DNA from: Pseudomonadota bacterium
Lineage (GTDB): Bacteria; Pseudomonadota; Gammaproteobacteria; Steroidobacterales; JBCBZW01
Length of the DNA stretch: 64,000 nucleotides
NCBI GenBank assembly: GCA_039815145.1
Contig: JBCBZW010000013.1
Span: forward strand, 1 to 64,000
Direction of reading: 5' to 3'
How positions within the stretch are numbered: position 1 is the first letter of the stretch; the number at the start of each line of letters is the position of its first letter. Below, in pieces: positions 8,637-17,369 of the stretch. The translations under genes and the position numbers were made by a program. Under the pieces are notes generated by a model. That model ran no database searches and had not been told where the DNA came from. It saw only the letters and a list, made by a program, of their open reading frames with translations.

Positions 8637-10574
8637 CTAGCGCGCCGCAGTCCCCAGGTGCTCGCCTAAGAAGCTCTCGAGCGACTGAAGTAACGCCAAG
8701 CGGTCCGGCGTGCTCTCGACGGTGTGCCCGCCTCGCGCCAGCTCCAAGACCGTCACGTCACCACGCTTGCGCAGCGCCTTACGCATGTGACGCGCATGTT
8801 CCACATCGATGATGCGATCATCCTCTGCGTGCACGAGCAACAGGGGCGGCACAAGCTCCTCGGCGCGATTGCGCGGCGACATGACCGAGAGCTCCGCGGC
8901 CTTGAAGCCCATGCGCGACTCGATGTAACGCTGGGTCGCCAGGTCGTAGCTCTCCTCCTGGCGTTCGATGGCGAGGTCTGCGATGCCGTTGATGGTGGCC
9001 AAGCACGCGTACCGGTCAGGCTGCTCGATCGCATCCATCAAAGCGACGTAGGCCGCGGCGCCGACCCCTACGGCACAGGTGCGGGCCCGATCGACCAGGC
9101 CTTGGTCGATGGCGTAACGCAGCGCGTCGGTGAGGTCGTCGTGCATCGTGCGACGCCACGAGCCGGCCACGGTATCGATGAAGCGGCGTCCGGCGAAGCT
9201 CGGGCCGCGCAGGTTCACCTCCAACACGGCGTAGCCGCGGCTGGCGATGGCCTGTACGAGATAGTCGAAGCCGTCGCTGGCCAAGGCGCCAGGGCCTCCT
9301 CTCGGGATGATGACGGCTGGCGGAGGCGGATCGCTGGGACGGCCGGGAGGCGCGGTGTAGATCACCTCGAGCCCCTCCGTCGCTTCCAACACGCGCGAGG
9401 GTAAGACCCGCTGAGCTGCCACGCTGGGATGCTCACGCCCGAGCATCACGGCCTGCCCAGTGGGTCGGTCCCACAGCAGATGGACCGAACTCTCCGTGCG
9501 CGCATCCAGGCGCATGTGCACGAAGCGGTGGTTCGCACTGACGGGATCGATCGCCACCGCCTTACCGGGGAACGCGTCGAGCGCCTTCCGTTGCAGCGTG
9601 GCCCATTGCGGATCGATGAATGCCTGGCGTACTCCCCACTCGCCGGCAGCGCCGTAGCCGACCAAGCGGTTGTCGACCAGAATGCCGGCCAGATCCTGAC
9701 GTGGAGAGGAAGCCACCGTCTCCACAGACTGTCCGTCCTGCAGATCGAAGCGCAGGATGCTCCACGTGTCCTCTGGCCGGGGCCATACCGCTCCGAAAGC
9801 GGTTTGGGGTGGGTCGTCCAAGGCGATCGGCCACCATCGCTCGCGCACCCACCGGGCCTGGCTGCGGTCGACCCAGGCATCGGCATCGTCGAGATGGCGA
9901 GCCTTGGTGTTCATCTCGCCATCGGAATCGAGCGTGGTGCCGTAGCCCAGCCGCACCTGGTGCTCCTGGTCCACCCGCCAGGTGGTGATGCCGCGGAGCT
10001 TGTCCTGCACCATGGTCGATTCGCCCGTGTAGACGTTAGTCTTCCACACGTGCGCCTCGGCCGTGTTCATGAACCCCGAGATGAGCACGTGCGCGGGATC
10101 GTCGGGCAGTAGATCCAGCAACTCTCCCGCCCCCTCGTTTCGATGACAGGCCAAGGTCTCCAACGGTCTCTTGTGCTCGCAGAAGGGGGCGATGCGAATG
10201 CGATCCTGACCGTCGCGGGCGAAGCTGTATTGATGGTAGTAGATGACCTTCTGCAGACGTACGCGGTAGGTGATCAGAAGGCGATCATCGTTGGCCCAGG
10301 TGAAGTCGATCAGCTGTTCGGCCGCCCTCGGCCGCGGCATCACCACGGCTGCGGATGGATCGTCGAGGGGCTGCACGACCACGGTGCGCACCCCTTCCAC
10401 CCAGCGCTTGGTGGCGAGGTGGGTGCCGCTCGGGGAGACGACCAACGTACGCAGCGGGCTCCAATGGGCATAGGCCTCGAGAGGCAGGGGCTCTCGATCG
10501 AGGTCGTCTGCCTTCGGCGCCGCGCAGAGCGCGATCGGCGCAACGACGATCAGGATGCTTAGCAGGCTTCGCAT
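8637..10574 (-). CDS. S9 prolyl-oligopeptidase homologue lacking the catalytic serine
   Basis: This 645-residue exported protein has a signal peptide, a WD/propeller-like N-terminal half (YAHWSPLRTLVVSPSG) and an S9 alpha/beta-hydrolase half (VIIPRGGPGALASDGFDYL). The nucleophile elbow reads CAVGVGAAAYVAL where active enzymes have GxSxGG. The serine position is glycine 505 (codon at 9060-9062, GGC on the coding strand), and the two following glycines are alanine. Asp (HAEDDRIID) and His (GGHTVES) are kept. It is therefore probably a pseudopeptidase with a binding role. The start at ATG 10574 precedes the signal peptide directly; seven more codons extend upstream. Confidence 0.85.
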   Translation of the reverse strand: MRSLLSILIVVAPIALCAAPKADDLDREPLPLEAYAHWSPLRTLVVSPSGTHLATKRWVEGVRTVVVQPLDDPSAAVVMPRPRAAEQLIDFTWANDDRLLITYRVRLQKVIYYHQYSFARDGQDRIRIAPFCEHKRPLETLACHRNEGAGELLDLLPDDPAHVLISGFMNTAEAHVWKTNVYTGESTMVQDKLRGITTWRVDQEHQVRLGYGTTLDSDGEMNTKARHLDDADAWVDRSQARWVRERWWPIALDDPPQTAFGAVWPRPEDTWSILRFDLQDGQSVETVASSPRQDLAGILVDNRLVGYGAAGEWGVRQAFIDPQWATLQRKALDAFPGKAVAIDPVSANHRFVHMRLDARTESSVHLLWDRPTGQAVMLGREHPSVAAQRVLPSRVLEATEGLEVIYTAPPGRPSDPPPPAVIIPRGGPGALASDGFDYLVQAIASRGYAVLEVNLRGPSFAGRRFIDTVAGSWRRTMHDDLTDALRYAIDQGLVDRARTCAVGVGAAAYVALMDAIEQPDRYACLATINGIADLAIERQEESYDLATQRYIESRMGFKAAELSVMSPRNRAEELVPPLLLVHAEDDRIIDVEHARHMRKALRKRGDVTVLELARGGHTVESTPDRLALLQSLESFLGEHLGTAAR

Positions 10575-10971
10575 GTGACTTTTTCGAATGAACATCGATA
10601 GCGGTCGGCCACTACGGCGTGGCGCCGCCCAAGAAGATTATGTTTTCTTTCAGACTGATCCAATCGGAGCCCGAACGCCGAACAACTCCTGTCGCTCGTC
10701 GCCATAGCGCGGCGCACTGGCAAGCTTAACAGCCATCCTGCGCGATCACCGATGTTCTAGCTTGGCCTACCGGCCTCACCCGCAGGAGCTTCCTACTCAA
10801 CGGCGAGGCGAATGTCGGTGGAGCGGACGAGGCCACGGCGTCCACCGCTGGAGAGTAGCGAAGGTAGCAGTCGCCCCCCTACTATGGGCGCATCGGGTCA
10901 GTCACCAAGGCATCAGCACCAGCTTGAAGCGATTCGTTCAACGGCGCTTTGCATCAGAGCGCGACAACCTC

Positions 10972-12198
10972 ATGCTGGTCGCCCAGCGCAGCAGATTCGA
11001 TGCCCTGCTGCGCATGGGCATCTTTGCGCTGGCGGTCGTCAGTCTGAGCGTGACCTTCGGCGAACGGACCTTCATCTACTGGTTCTTCGCACGGGTCACC
11101 ACCACCATCATCGCGGGCGTCTGCATTGCCCGCTTCCAGAAGTCCCCGACACCGCGCCGCTTCGTGGTGGTGTTCTTCGCCTACGTGCTCGATGCACTCC
11201 CCTTCTTCTGGCTGGTCTTCTACTTCTGGTTATCGTCCCAGCACGAGTATCAGCTGATCGCCGTGCTCATGCTCGCCGCCGCGTTTATCTACAGCCTCAC
11301 CCACCGCCTGCGGGTGCCCTCCCTCGGACTGATCTACGTGGTGGGGATACAGCTCTCCTTCAGCCTGTTCTGGATCACCCTGTTGGCTGGAGAGCGAGCG
11401 GCTACGGATGTCGGACTTGCGCTCACCGTCATGGGCTTGCAGTTCTACCATGCGGTGACGATGCACGAGACCTTCTCCACCCTGGCCACGATCGACCGCG
11501 ACGCGAGGCGAGGAGAAGCCGCGCAACGGCTCGAAGCGATGGGGCGCGTGGCAGGCGGCGTTGCGCACGAGTTCAACAACCACTTGGCCACCATCGTGGG
11601 CGGTATCGATCTGGTCCGCTCGCGTACCTCGGGCACAGAGACCGAGAGGGCGCTGACCCTGGCGATGGAGGCCGCGAAGAATGCGAGCGAAGACGTGTCG
11701 CGGCTGCTGGCGTACACGCGGCAACTCCCTCTACGCCCCGTGCCGTGCCAACTCGCAGACGTCATCGCAGATCTCCAAGCGCACCACCGCAACACGTATC
11801 AGCAGGAGGTAAAGCTGAGCGTCGAGCTGTCGCCTGAGCTTCCCTTGGTGACCGTCGACCGGGGCCAACTGCTCACCGCCTTGACGGAGCTGCTGCACAA
11901 CGCTGTCGACGCGCAAGCACGGGTGGTGACGGTGCGAGTCCGCCAGAGCGATTCGCCGGAGCCCTCGATCGTGATCGAGGTAAATGACGACGGCACGGGC
12001 GTCGCGCCGGAGATTGCGGAACGTATCTTCGAGCCCTTTTTCAGCACTCCCCAGTCGGCGGTCAAACCTGGACTGGGCCTATCGATGGTGAGGGGCTTTG
12101 TGGAGCAGTCCGGTGGTGAGATCTCGCTCCAGGCGGAGCTGAGGCAGAACACCACGTTTACCCTACGGCTGCCAATCCAGCCAGCGCGCACCCCATAG
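10972..12198 (+). CDS. Membrane sensor histidine kinase
   Basis: This inner-membrane kinase has about six hydrophobic segments and then a cytoplasmic kinase core. The H box is VAGGVAHEFNNHLATI, the N box TELLHNAVDA, the G1 box DDGTGV, the F box FEPFF and the G2 box GLGLS, all intact. The H-box and the C-terminal core resemble NtrB-like hybrid-type kinases, but no receiver domain or adjacent response regulator is present, so it is an orphan. The start is unclear: ATG 10972 is the only ATG, while TTG 10924 would add 16 basic residues that look like part of the same helix. The signal sensed is unknown. Confidence 0.82.
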   Translation: MLVAQRSRFDALLRMGIFALAVVSLSVTFGERTFIYWFFARVTTTIIAGVCIARFQKSPTPRRFVVVFFAYVLDALPFFWLVFYFWLSSQHEYQLIAVLMLAAAFIYSLTHRLRVPSLGLIYVVGIQLSFSLFWITLLAGERAATDVGLALTVMGLQFYHAVTMHETFSTLATIDRDARRGEAAQRLEAMGRVAGGVAHEFNNHLATIVGGIDLVRSRTSGTETERALTLAMEAAKNASEDVSRLLAYTRQLPLRPVPCQLADVIADLQAHHRNTYQQEVKLSVELSPELPLVTVDRGQLLTALTELLHNAVDAQARVVTVRVRQSDSPEPSIVIEVNDDGTGVAPEIAERIFEPFFSTPQSAVKPGLGLSMVRGFVEQSGGEISLQAELRQNTTFTLRLPIQPARTP

Positions 12199-12200
12199 CC

Positions 12201-13964
12201 TTACCCCGTGGCGCTCCGGGCAATCCTCGGAAGCAATAGGTGCGAGTCACAGTCCCCACCAACGTGCAGCACGTGTAGGCCGCGATTCGCGCTCGTGTCC
12301 TTGCTGAATATCGGCGCGTGGACGACATCGATCGCGGAGATGATCAACCGCAGGCGCTCACCCCGGCGGAAGAAGGTGCTGCTCGGACAAAATGCGATCT
12401 CCACCGGCACCACATCGCCCGATTGCAGCGGTTGCTCTCTCGCGCCTAGGGGCACGGGATGAAATGGTCGCGAGGCGGCGTCGTTCAGTTCGCGTCGTAC
12501 CGCCCGCCCGTAGCCCCGGGTGATCATGTCCTGCTCCTGCCCGACCGCCCCGTAGAAGCGTACGGATCGTCCCGCGCGGTCCCGCTTATCGAGAAAGCAG
12601 CACAGCGCCACATCTTCTGGCGTCATCGGGTCTCGCGCTGACGCTCGCGCCTCCACCCACACCTTGAGCTTGGCGTAACCCGTGATCTCCGTGTCCTCCT
12701 CGAAGGTGTACTCGAAGTAGGTGTGCCCTGCCCTTCCCTCGTAGGTAACTTCAGTTCCTTCGACGGGCGCTTGCGTCGATAGTGTGTCGCGCGCATCGAG
12801 GTACAGCGTGTCATAGGCCGTGTTCGGTAGGGGCCAGGCGTGTTCCCAGCGCACCTCATGGATCTCCTCACGACTGGAGCGAACTTCCAGCCGCACCTGA
12901 GGACGCGCATCGAACCCGTTCGCCTCACCCTTCAGGAAGTGATCCATGAACTCTCGCTGCAAGCGCAGCGACTCGGGCCGGTAGAACTCGGTCCATTTCC
13001 CGCCCCGGTGGGTGTACAGCCACTTCTGGGGTGAGCTTGCCTGCTCGAAGGCCCGAAACGACCCCATCGTGTGTAGCTCATGGTCGGAGAAGGACGCGCA
13101 CAACAGCATCGGCACGCGGATGTTCTCAAGCGGCGGCGCCTTGGCTTTCCAGTAGTCGTCGTACAGGGGATGGCGCGCCAGCGCGTCGAGCGGTATCGCT
13201 TCCTCTACCGACAGGTACTGATCGAGGGATACGTTGAGCGACTCCTTCACCTCCGTGTTCCACCAGAAATCGAGAAAGCCAACATCTGCCACGCCCCCGC
13301 GACACACCAAATCCTGATACAGGTCAGACACGCCCTCCCAAGGGATCATGCACTTGAGCGCCTCAGGCGCGGCTTCTCCGTCAGGGGTCGCCGCCGCGAG
13401 GTATTGGCTGATGCAGAGAAAGCTCACACCGCACAGCCCCACGTTGCCATTGCACCACGGCTGCGCCCCGACGTAGTCGATCGCCTGCCGGTAGCATTCA
13501 CCCTGATGGGCGGAGATGACCGAGGCAGGGCCTTGGCTGTTGGCGAAACCCGGCAGGTTGAGGTTCACGAGGGTGTAGCCCGCCGGGACCCAGAAGTTGG
13601 GGTCTGGCGATTCCCAGCTCGCGAGCGTCGAGAAGCGTGGCTTGCCCCCCGCCTGGGGCAGCAGGCGATACTGCTGAGGTGGTCCACCTAGGGGCGTATT
13701 GCCCAAGGCTGGGATCAGGTGGTTGTCGTAAGGATGCGCGCACATGACCACCGGGTCCGCAGCCGCAGCCGCGCGCCGGCTTCGCGAGTGAAACACGTTG
13801 GCCGTGAGCACGAACCCCTCCGGCATCGGGATCTCGACATCGTAGGAGACGGCGATGTCGTCATCTGGCTGCACGAGTTCGCACTGGGGCCGCAATAGCT
13901 GCCCGCTGCGGATTGCGCGGCGGAGCACGGGCCATGCCGCACGCAGCGTCGAGAGTATCTCCAT
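12201..13964 (-). CDS. CocE/NonD family hydrolase (X-Pro dipeptidyl-peptidase S15 fold)
   Basis: This 587-residue protein carries an alpha/beta-hydrolase domain and, from about residue 350, the jelly-roll X-Pro dipeptidyl-peptidase C-terminal domain (VEIAFCPSSTFFRRGERLRL). The nucleophile motif GVSFLCISQYLAA places the serine at residue 181. Family members hydrolyse esters (cocaine esterase) or glutaryl-amides, or act as peptidases; the substrate is not predictable. No signal peptide is seen, suggesting a cytoplasmic enzyme. ATG 13964 was preferred over GTG 13985 because GAGGA lies about ten bases upstream. It is transcribed divergently from the Crp-like gene and may be its target. Confidence 0.85.
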   Translation of the reverse strand: MEILSTLRAAWPVLRRAIRSGQLLRPQCELVQPDDDIAVSYDVEIPMPEGFVLTANVFHSRSRRAAAAADPVVMCAHPYDNHLIPALGNTPLGGPPQQYRLLPQAGGKPRFSTLASWESPDPNFWVPAGYTLVNLNLPGFANSQGPASVISAHQGECYRQAIDYVGAQPWCNGNVGLCGVSFLCISQYLAAATPDGEAAPEALKCMIPWEGVSDLYQDLVCRGGVADVGFLDFWWNTEVKESLNVSLDQYLSVEEAIPLDALARHPLYDDYWKAKAPPLENIRVPMLLCASFSDHELHTMGSFRAFEQASSPQKWLYTHRGGKWTEFYRPESLRLQREFMDHFLKGEANGFDARPQVRLEVRSSREEIHEVRWEHAWPLPNTAYDTLYLDARDTLSTQAPVEGTEVTYEGRAGHTYFEYTFEEDTEITGYAKLKVWVEARASARDPMTPEDVALCCFLDKRDRAGRSVRFYGAVGQEQDMITRGYGRAVRRELNDAASRPFHPVPLGAREQPLQSGDVVPVEIAFCPSSTFFRRGERLRLIISAIDVVHAPIFSKDTSANRGLHVLHVGGDCDSHLLLPRIARSATG

Positions 13965-14126
13965 GGCAATGTCATCCTCGTACACACACTCTCGGCGCAG
14001 TGTGCAGGGTGGCGGTGAACGGCCGCTTGATCTGAGTTAAGTGCCCCTCTGGACGCCGTGGGATACGCTTGGCTTGGTCGTCTCACGCCAGCGGCAACGT
14101 CGCGTCCCGGTCGCAAGGAGTCGAGA

Positions 14127-14714
14127 GTGAAGCCCGTGGATGCTCTGGCGCAGGATATCGCCCGCAACGGCATCTCCATGCCGCGCCATGACTGGACCGC
14201 ATTGCAGGCAGCCCTGCGCGAGGTAACGTTCGCCCGCGGCGAGTGCATCTATCGAATGGAGGAGATCGCCGGCAGTTGGCTATTCGTGGTCGACGGCGTC
14301 ACCGCGTCGATGCAGTCCCACGCCGATGGGAGCATCACGATCGCCAGGTTCTTCGAAGACGGCCAGTTGTGCGGAAACCTCACCAGCACGTGGTCGAAGC
14401 AGTACGCGAGCGATGATCTCGTCGCCATCTCACCGGTGATCGGCGTGGAGATTGCGGGTGATGCGTTCCGACGCCAGATGTTGGACGGGGGTGCCTTCGG
14501 TCGCTACCTGCGCATCAAAGCGATGGAAACGCTCTGCTTCGACAAGGAGGTCATCGTGGCCAAGACCCAGTTAGACCTCGAGAAGCGCTATCGATTTCTC
14601 GAGGACCACTACCGACGGGTGGTCGGGACGGCCATGCAAAAGCAAGTGGCGGCCTTTGCGGGCGTGACTCCGGAAGCGCTGAGCCGATTTCTCAAGCGAC
14701 GTGCTGCGAGCTAG
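14127..14714 (+). CDS. Crp/Fnr-family transcriptional regulator
   Basis: The 195-residue protein has a cyclic-nucleotide-binding-like beta barrel (FARGECIYRMEEIAGSWLFVVDGVTA) and a C-terminal helix-turn-helix ending AAFAGVTPEALSRFLKRR. There are no N-terminal cysteines for an Fe-S cluster and the cAMP-contact pattern is poorly conserved, so the effector is unknown. GTG 14127 is preceded by AAGGAG at the right distance, which fixes the start against longer frames. It lies between a divergent CocE-type hydrolase and the convergent end of the depolymerase operon. Confidence 0.85.
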   Translation: MKPVDALAQDIARNGISMPRHDWTALQAALREVTFARGECIYRMEEIAGSWLFVVDGVTASMQSHADGSITIARFFEDGQLCGNLTSTWSKQYASDDLVAISPVIGVEIAGDAFRRQMLDGGAFGRYLRIKAMETLCFDKEVIVAKTQLDLEKRYRFLEDHYRRVVGTAMQKQVAAFAGVTPEALSRFLKRRAAS

Positions 14715-14727
14715 CGACGACCTGCGG

Positions 14728-15777
14728 CTACTCCAGGGATGTCAGGAGCTGCCCCTTTGCGTAGGCCTCGATGAGACGCGCGACAGCGAGGACCTGCTTA
14801 CCCTCGCGCACGTCGTAGTCCCCACCGGTATAGCCCCACCAATCCCAGCATCCTAGGGGATTCGTAAGGCTCGGGCTCACCTGCGGGTAGAGCACGACGA
14901 TACGATTCGGTCCAGCCCATTCGTTCAGCCCGGCGCCCGCGGCGAATTGCTCGCCGATCGCATCGGCGCCCTGCTGGCAGCCGTGAAAGCTGATGTGCAG
15001 GCGACAGCCCGCCGCGGCGTCGGCGCAGTCGTCGGGCACGTAGGCGAACGCAGCAGGGGCAAGCGAGGAACCGGGCGGCAGCCAGTCGGCGATCTCCACC
15101 TCGCTCAAGGCGCCGGCCGCGTCGGCGTCCTCGGCGCGGGCGACGAGCGGCCCGTACAAGTGCGCGAGGGCCGCGCCGGCGCCATCGTAGCCACAGGCGT
15201 TGAGGTAGGCCCCGCCGATTTGGTCGCAGGCGTTCCCCGTGCTCAAGGTAGGCCAGCCGTGGGCGCTCGGCACATCGTCCACCATCGCCACACCGGACTC
15301 CCCGACGTAGCGTGCGTAGAAGCCTTCGAGCGCGCGGCCGACGGCGGGCTGCACGACGCCATCGGCCGGGCTTTGGAACAGCCAGACACGGTCCTCAGCA
15401 AGGCTACTCAGTGGGGCGATCTCGCCACTGCCCGCTGCCTCCTCGGCGAAGGCGTGCAAGGCGGGCAGATCGATGCCCTCGCCCGTCAGGCAAGCCCCGA
15501 GGGCGCGGCCGATGCTGCCCTGGGCGCAGTGGTACGGGCCGCCAGCGATGACCGCCACTCCCCCTACCTGCTCGCCCAACGCGAGGTGCGTTTGCACGGC
15601 CATGTAGCCGCCCGAGGACAGGCCCGACAAGGTGACCTCGACGGTGTCAGCGACTACTGTCGTATCCGTCTCCGACACGGGTTCCTTCGGCCCGTCGCCG
15701 CCACAGGCAGACACCAGTGATATCACCATGGCCGCGAGTGCCCTAGCCGTGAGTGCGCAGGAATTGCCTGATGGCAT
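14728..15777 (-). CDS. Lipoprotein poly(3-hydroxybutyrate) depolymerase, extracellular catalytic domain type 2
   Basis: The 349-residue product matches short-chain-length PHB depolymerases with type 2 catalytic domain: GLSSGGYMA lipase box (S54), VIAGGPYHCAQGS, YLNACGYDGAGAALAHLYG, CRLHISFHGCQQ and GCWDWWGYTG. The N terminus has a lipobox (VSAC, C25), so it is probably an outer-membrane or periplasmic lipoprotein. No substrate-binding or linker domain is present, pointing to soluble oligomers or short esters rather than granules. GGAGG six bases before ATG 15777 supports this start, which overlaps the upstream hydrolase by 35 bases. Last gene of the operon from 19538 down. Confidence 0.88.
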   Translation of the reverse strand: MPSGNSCALTARALAAMVISLVSACGGDGPKEPVSETDTTVVADTVEVTLSGLSSGGYMAVQTHLALGEQVGGVAVIAGGPYHCAQGSIGRALGACLTGEGIDLPALHAFAEEAAGSGEIAPLSSLAEDRVWLFQSPADGVVQPAVGRALEGFYARYVGESGVAMVDDVPSAHGWPTLSTGNACDQIGGAYLNACGYDGAGAALAHLYGPLVARAEDADAAGALSEVEIADWLPPGSSLAPAAFAYVPDDCADAAAGCRLHISFHGCQQGADAIGEQFAAGAGLNEWAGPNRIVVLYPQVSPSLTNPLGCWDWWGYTGGDYDVREGKQVLAVARLIEAYAKGQLLTSLE

Positions 15778-16615
15778 CGATAGCCTCCGGTTCGTCGAGA
15801 TTAGGAGCGTGGCCGCGATCGGCCACGGTGGCGATTGCCAGATCAGCCTTGGCCTTGCGCATGGCAGCGGCGCCCTGTTCGCTCAGGATGCTGGACGTCG
15901 CACCGCGCACCAGCAGCGTTGGGATCTCCTGGAGAGCGGCGAAAACGATCCACGGGTCCTGTCGCAGGCCGGAGAGTCCACGCATGGCGGCGCGACCCAC
16001 GTTCGGGTCGAGGCGGGGCGTGAGCGATCCACCCGCCCCCGGGGCGTACATCTTCTCGGCAAAGCGTTGCCACTGCGCGTCGCTCCACGTGGGGTAGGCC
16101 GCGCCGTTGGCGCGACGCAGGGCAGCGACGGCGCCAGGCCAGTCGCGCACGGCGGGTAAGCTGCCGGCGGCGGAGATCAAACGCATGAGGGCGGGGAGTT
16201 CGAGCTTCGGTCCCACATCGTTGAGCACCACACCCTGCACCGCCTCCGGTCGCTCCTGAGCCATGAGCATCGCCATCAATCCACCTAACGACGTACCGAT
16301 GACGGTGACCCGGGGCACGTCCAACTCCGCGAGTAGGCGCCAGGTGTCCTGCACGTACTGTGCGGGGTGATAGTTGCTCAGGCTGGCATCGTAGGCGGAG
16401 TTCCCTCGGCCGCGCAGATCCGTTGCGATCACGCGGTAGTCGGGGCACAGCAGCCCCGTGAGCTCCTCGAAGTCACGACTGTTTCGAGTGAGCCCCGGCA
16501 GGCACAGGATCGGCGTCCGCGCCCCACTCTCCGAGGGGCGATTATCACGATAGTAGAGAGCCAGACCGTCCTCGCTGGTGTAGGTGCCGCAGTAGGGTTG
16601 GGTCGTGGCGCTCAC
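15743..16615 (-). CDS. Alpha/beta hydrolase
   Basis: This 290-residue cytoplasmic hydrolase has the complete triad context: LPGLTRNSRDF oxyanion region, nucleophile elbow GTSLGGLMA, and a late histidine in VADRGHAPNLDEPEA. GTG 16615 overlaps the stop of the preceding MaoC-like gene as GTGA, which fixes the start over the longer frame from 16681. In the operon with PHB depolymerase, MaoC hydratases and acyl-CoA ligase it may cleave hydroxyalkanoate esters or oligomers; that role is inferred from context only. Confidence 0.87.
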   Translation of the reverse strand: MSATTQPYCGTYTSEDGLALYYRDNRPSESGARTPILCLPGLTRNSRDFEELTGLLCPDYRVIATDLRGRGNSAYDASLSNYHPAQYVQDTWRLLAELDVPRVTVIGTSLGGLMAMLMAQERPEAVQGVVLNDVGPKLELPALMRLISAAGSLPAVRDWPGAVAALRRANGAAYPTWSDAQWQRFAEKMYAPGAGGSLTPRLDPNVGRAAMRGLSGLRQDPWIVFAALQEIPTLLVRGATSSILSEQGAAAMRKAKADLAIATVADRGHAPNLDEPEAIDAIRQFLRTHG

Positions 16616-16977
16616 AGGGCGTCGTAACGCACCAGAGCGCGTCCCCTGCAGATACGTTCGCCAGACTGTGCGTCGTGGCACTCGGTGTCGAGGTCGACCA
16701 GATGCTTGTCCGGTCTCAGGGCGGTGATCGTAACCTTGGCGGTCACTGCGCGCCCCACAGCGGCGGAGCGTTCGTAGTGGGTGTCCTGCTTCAGGTACAT
16801 GGTCCCCTGGCCGGGCAGTTCCACCCCCAGGAGGTACGAAAAGAGGGCGCCGATCAGGGGCTCCGGTACCGTCTCTCGTTGGGCGTCGCCTCCGCCAAGG
16901 CGGCGGTAGCTCGCAAGGTCATCGGCCTCGAAGGTGCGGGTGACCGTGGCCTGCTGGCCCAGCGCCAGCGCCGTCAT
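16612..16977 (-). CDS. MaoC-like / FAS1-like hot-dog protein, non-catalytic half
   Basis: The 121-residue protein has a hot-dog fold pattern (LGQQATVTRTFEADDLASYRRLGGG, TMYLKQDTHYERSA) seen in the N-terminal, substrate-holding half of two-part MaoC dehydratases. The hydratase signature with Asp and His is absent. It overlaps the downstream and upstream genes by four bases each, so it is translationally coupled to the catalytic MaoC protein encoded just before it. Together the two probably form one R-specific enoyl-CoA hydratase. Confidence 0.78.
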   Translation of the reverse strand: MTALALGQQATVTRTFEADDLASYRRLGGGDAQRETVPEPLIGALFSYLLGVELPGQGTMYLKQDTHYERSAAVGRAVTAKVTITALRPDKHLVDLDTECHDAQSGERICRGRALVRYDAL

Positions 16978-17369
16978 CGGTGCCCCTCCACCAGGCGCGC
17001 GTCGCCCTCGCAGGTGATGATGCCGTCGGCGCGACGCATCGCCTGAAAGCGAGCGCGGCGTGCCTGATTGCCCTCAGCGACGCTCAGCGCGAGGCTGAAT
17101 TCGATCGCCTCATCCGCGTAGGTGGGTGCCGGGAACATCAACGTGCTGACGGCGAGGCGCGCGTTTGGCGCGAGGTGCGTCAGCATTCCCTCGAACACCG
17201 TGTAGAGCAACATGCCGTGCGCGACGGGGCCACGAAAGGGGGTATGAGCTGCGGCGAATTCCCCATTGAGGTGGATCGCGTTGTGGTCACCGCTCAGGCG
17301 TGCGAAGGCGTCGAAGTCGTCCTGCGAGAACGTGTGCACCCGCCGGCTCTGCTGAATATCGATGAGCAT
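16974..17369 (-). CDS. MaoC-like R-specific enoyl-CoA hydratase, catalytic half
   Basis: This 131-residue hot-dog protein shows the hydratase 2 motif LSGDHNAIHLN, containing the catalytic Asp and His, followed by PVAHGMLL. PhaJ/MaoC enzymes interconvert (R)-3-hydroxyacyl-CoA and trans-2-enoyl-CoA, linking beta-oxidation with polyhydroxyalkanoate precursors. The ATG shares one base with the stop of the acyl-CoA ligase gene, and the stop overlaps the next MaoC-like gene, so all are in one transcript. Confidence 0.88.
   Translation of the reverse strand: MLIDIQQSRRVHTFSQDDFDAFARLSGDHNAIHLNGEFAAAHTPFRGPVAHGMLLYTVFEGMLTHLAPNARLAVSTLMFPAPTYADEAIEFSLALSVAEGNQARRARFQAMRRADGIITCEGDARLVEGHR

Noticed and set aside
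10762-10971. Upstream extension of the histidine kinase from TTG 10762
   Set aside because: The added residues are not conserved-looking and no ribosome binding site is present; TTG 10924 remains possible.
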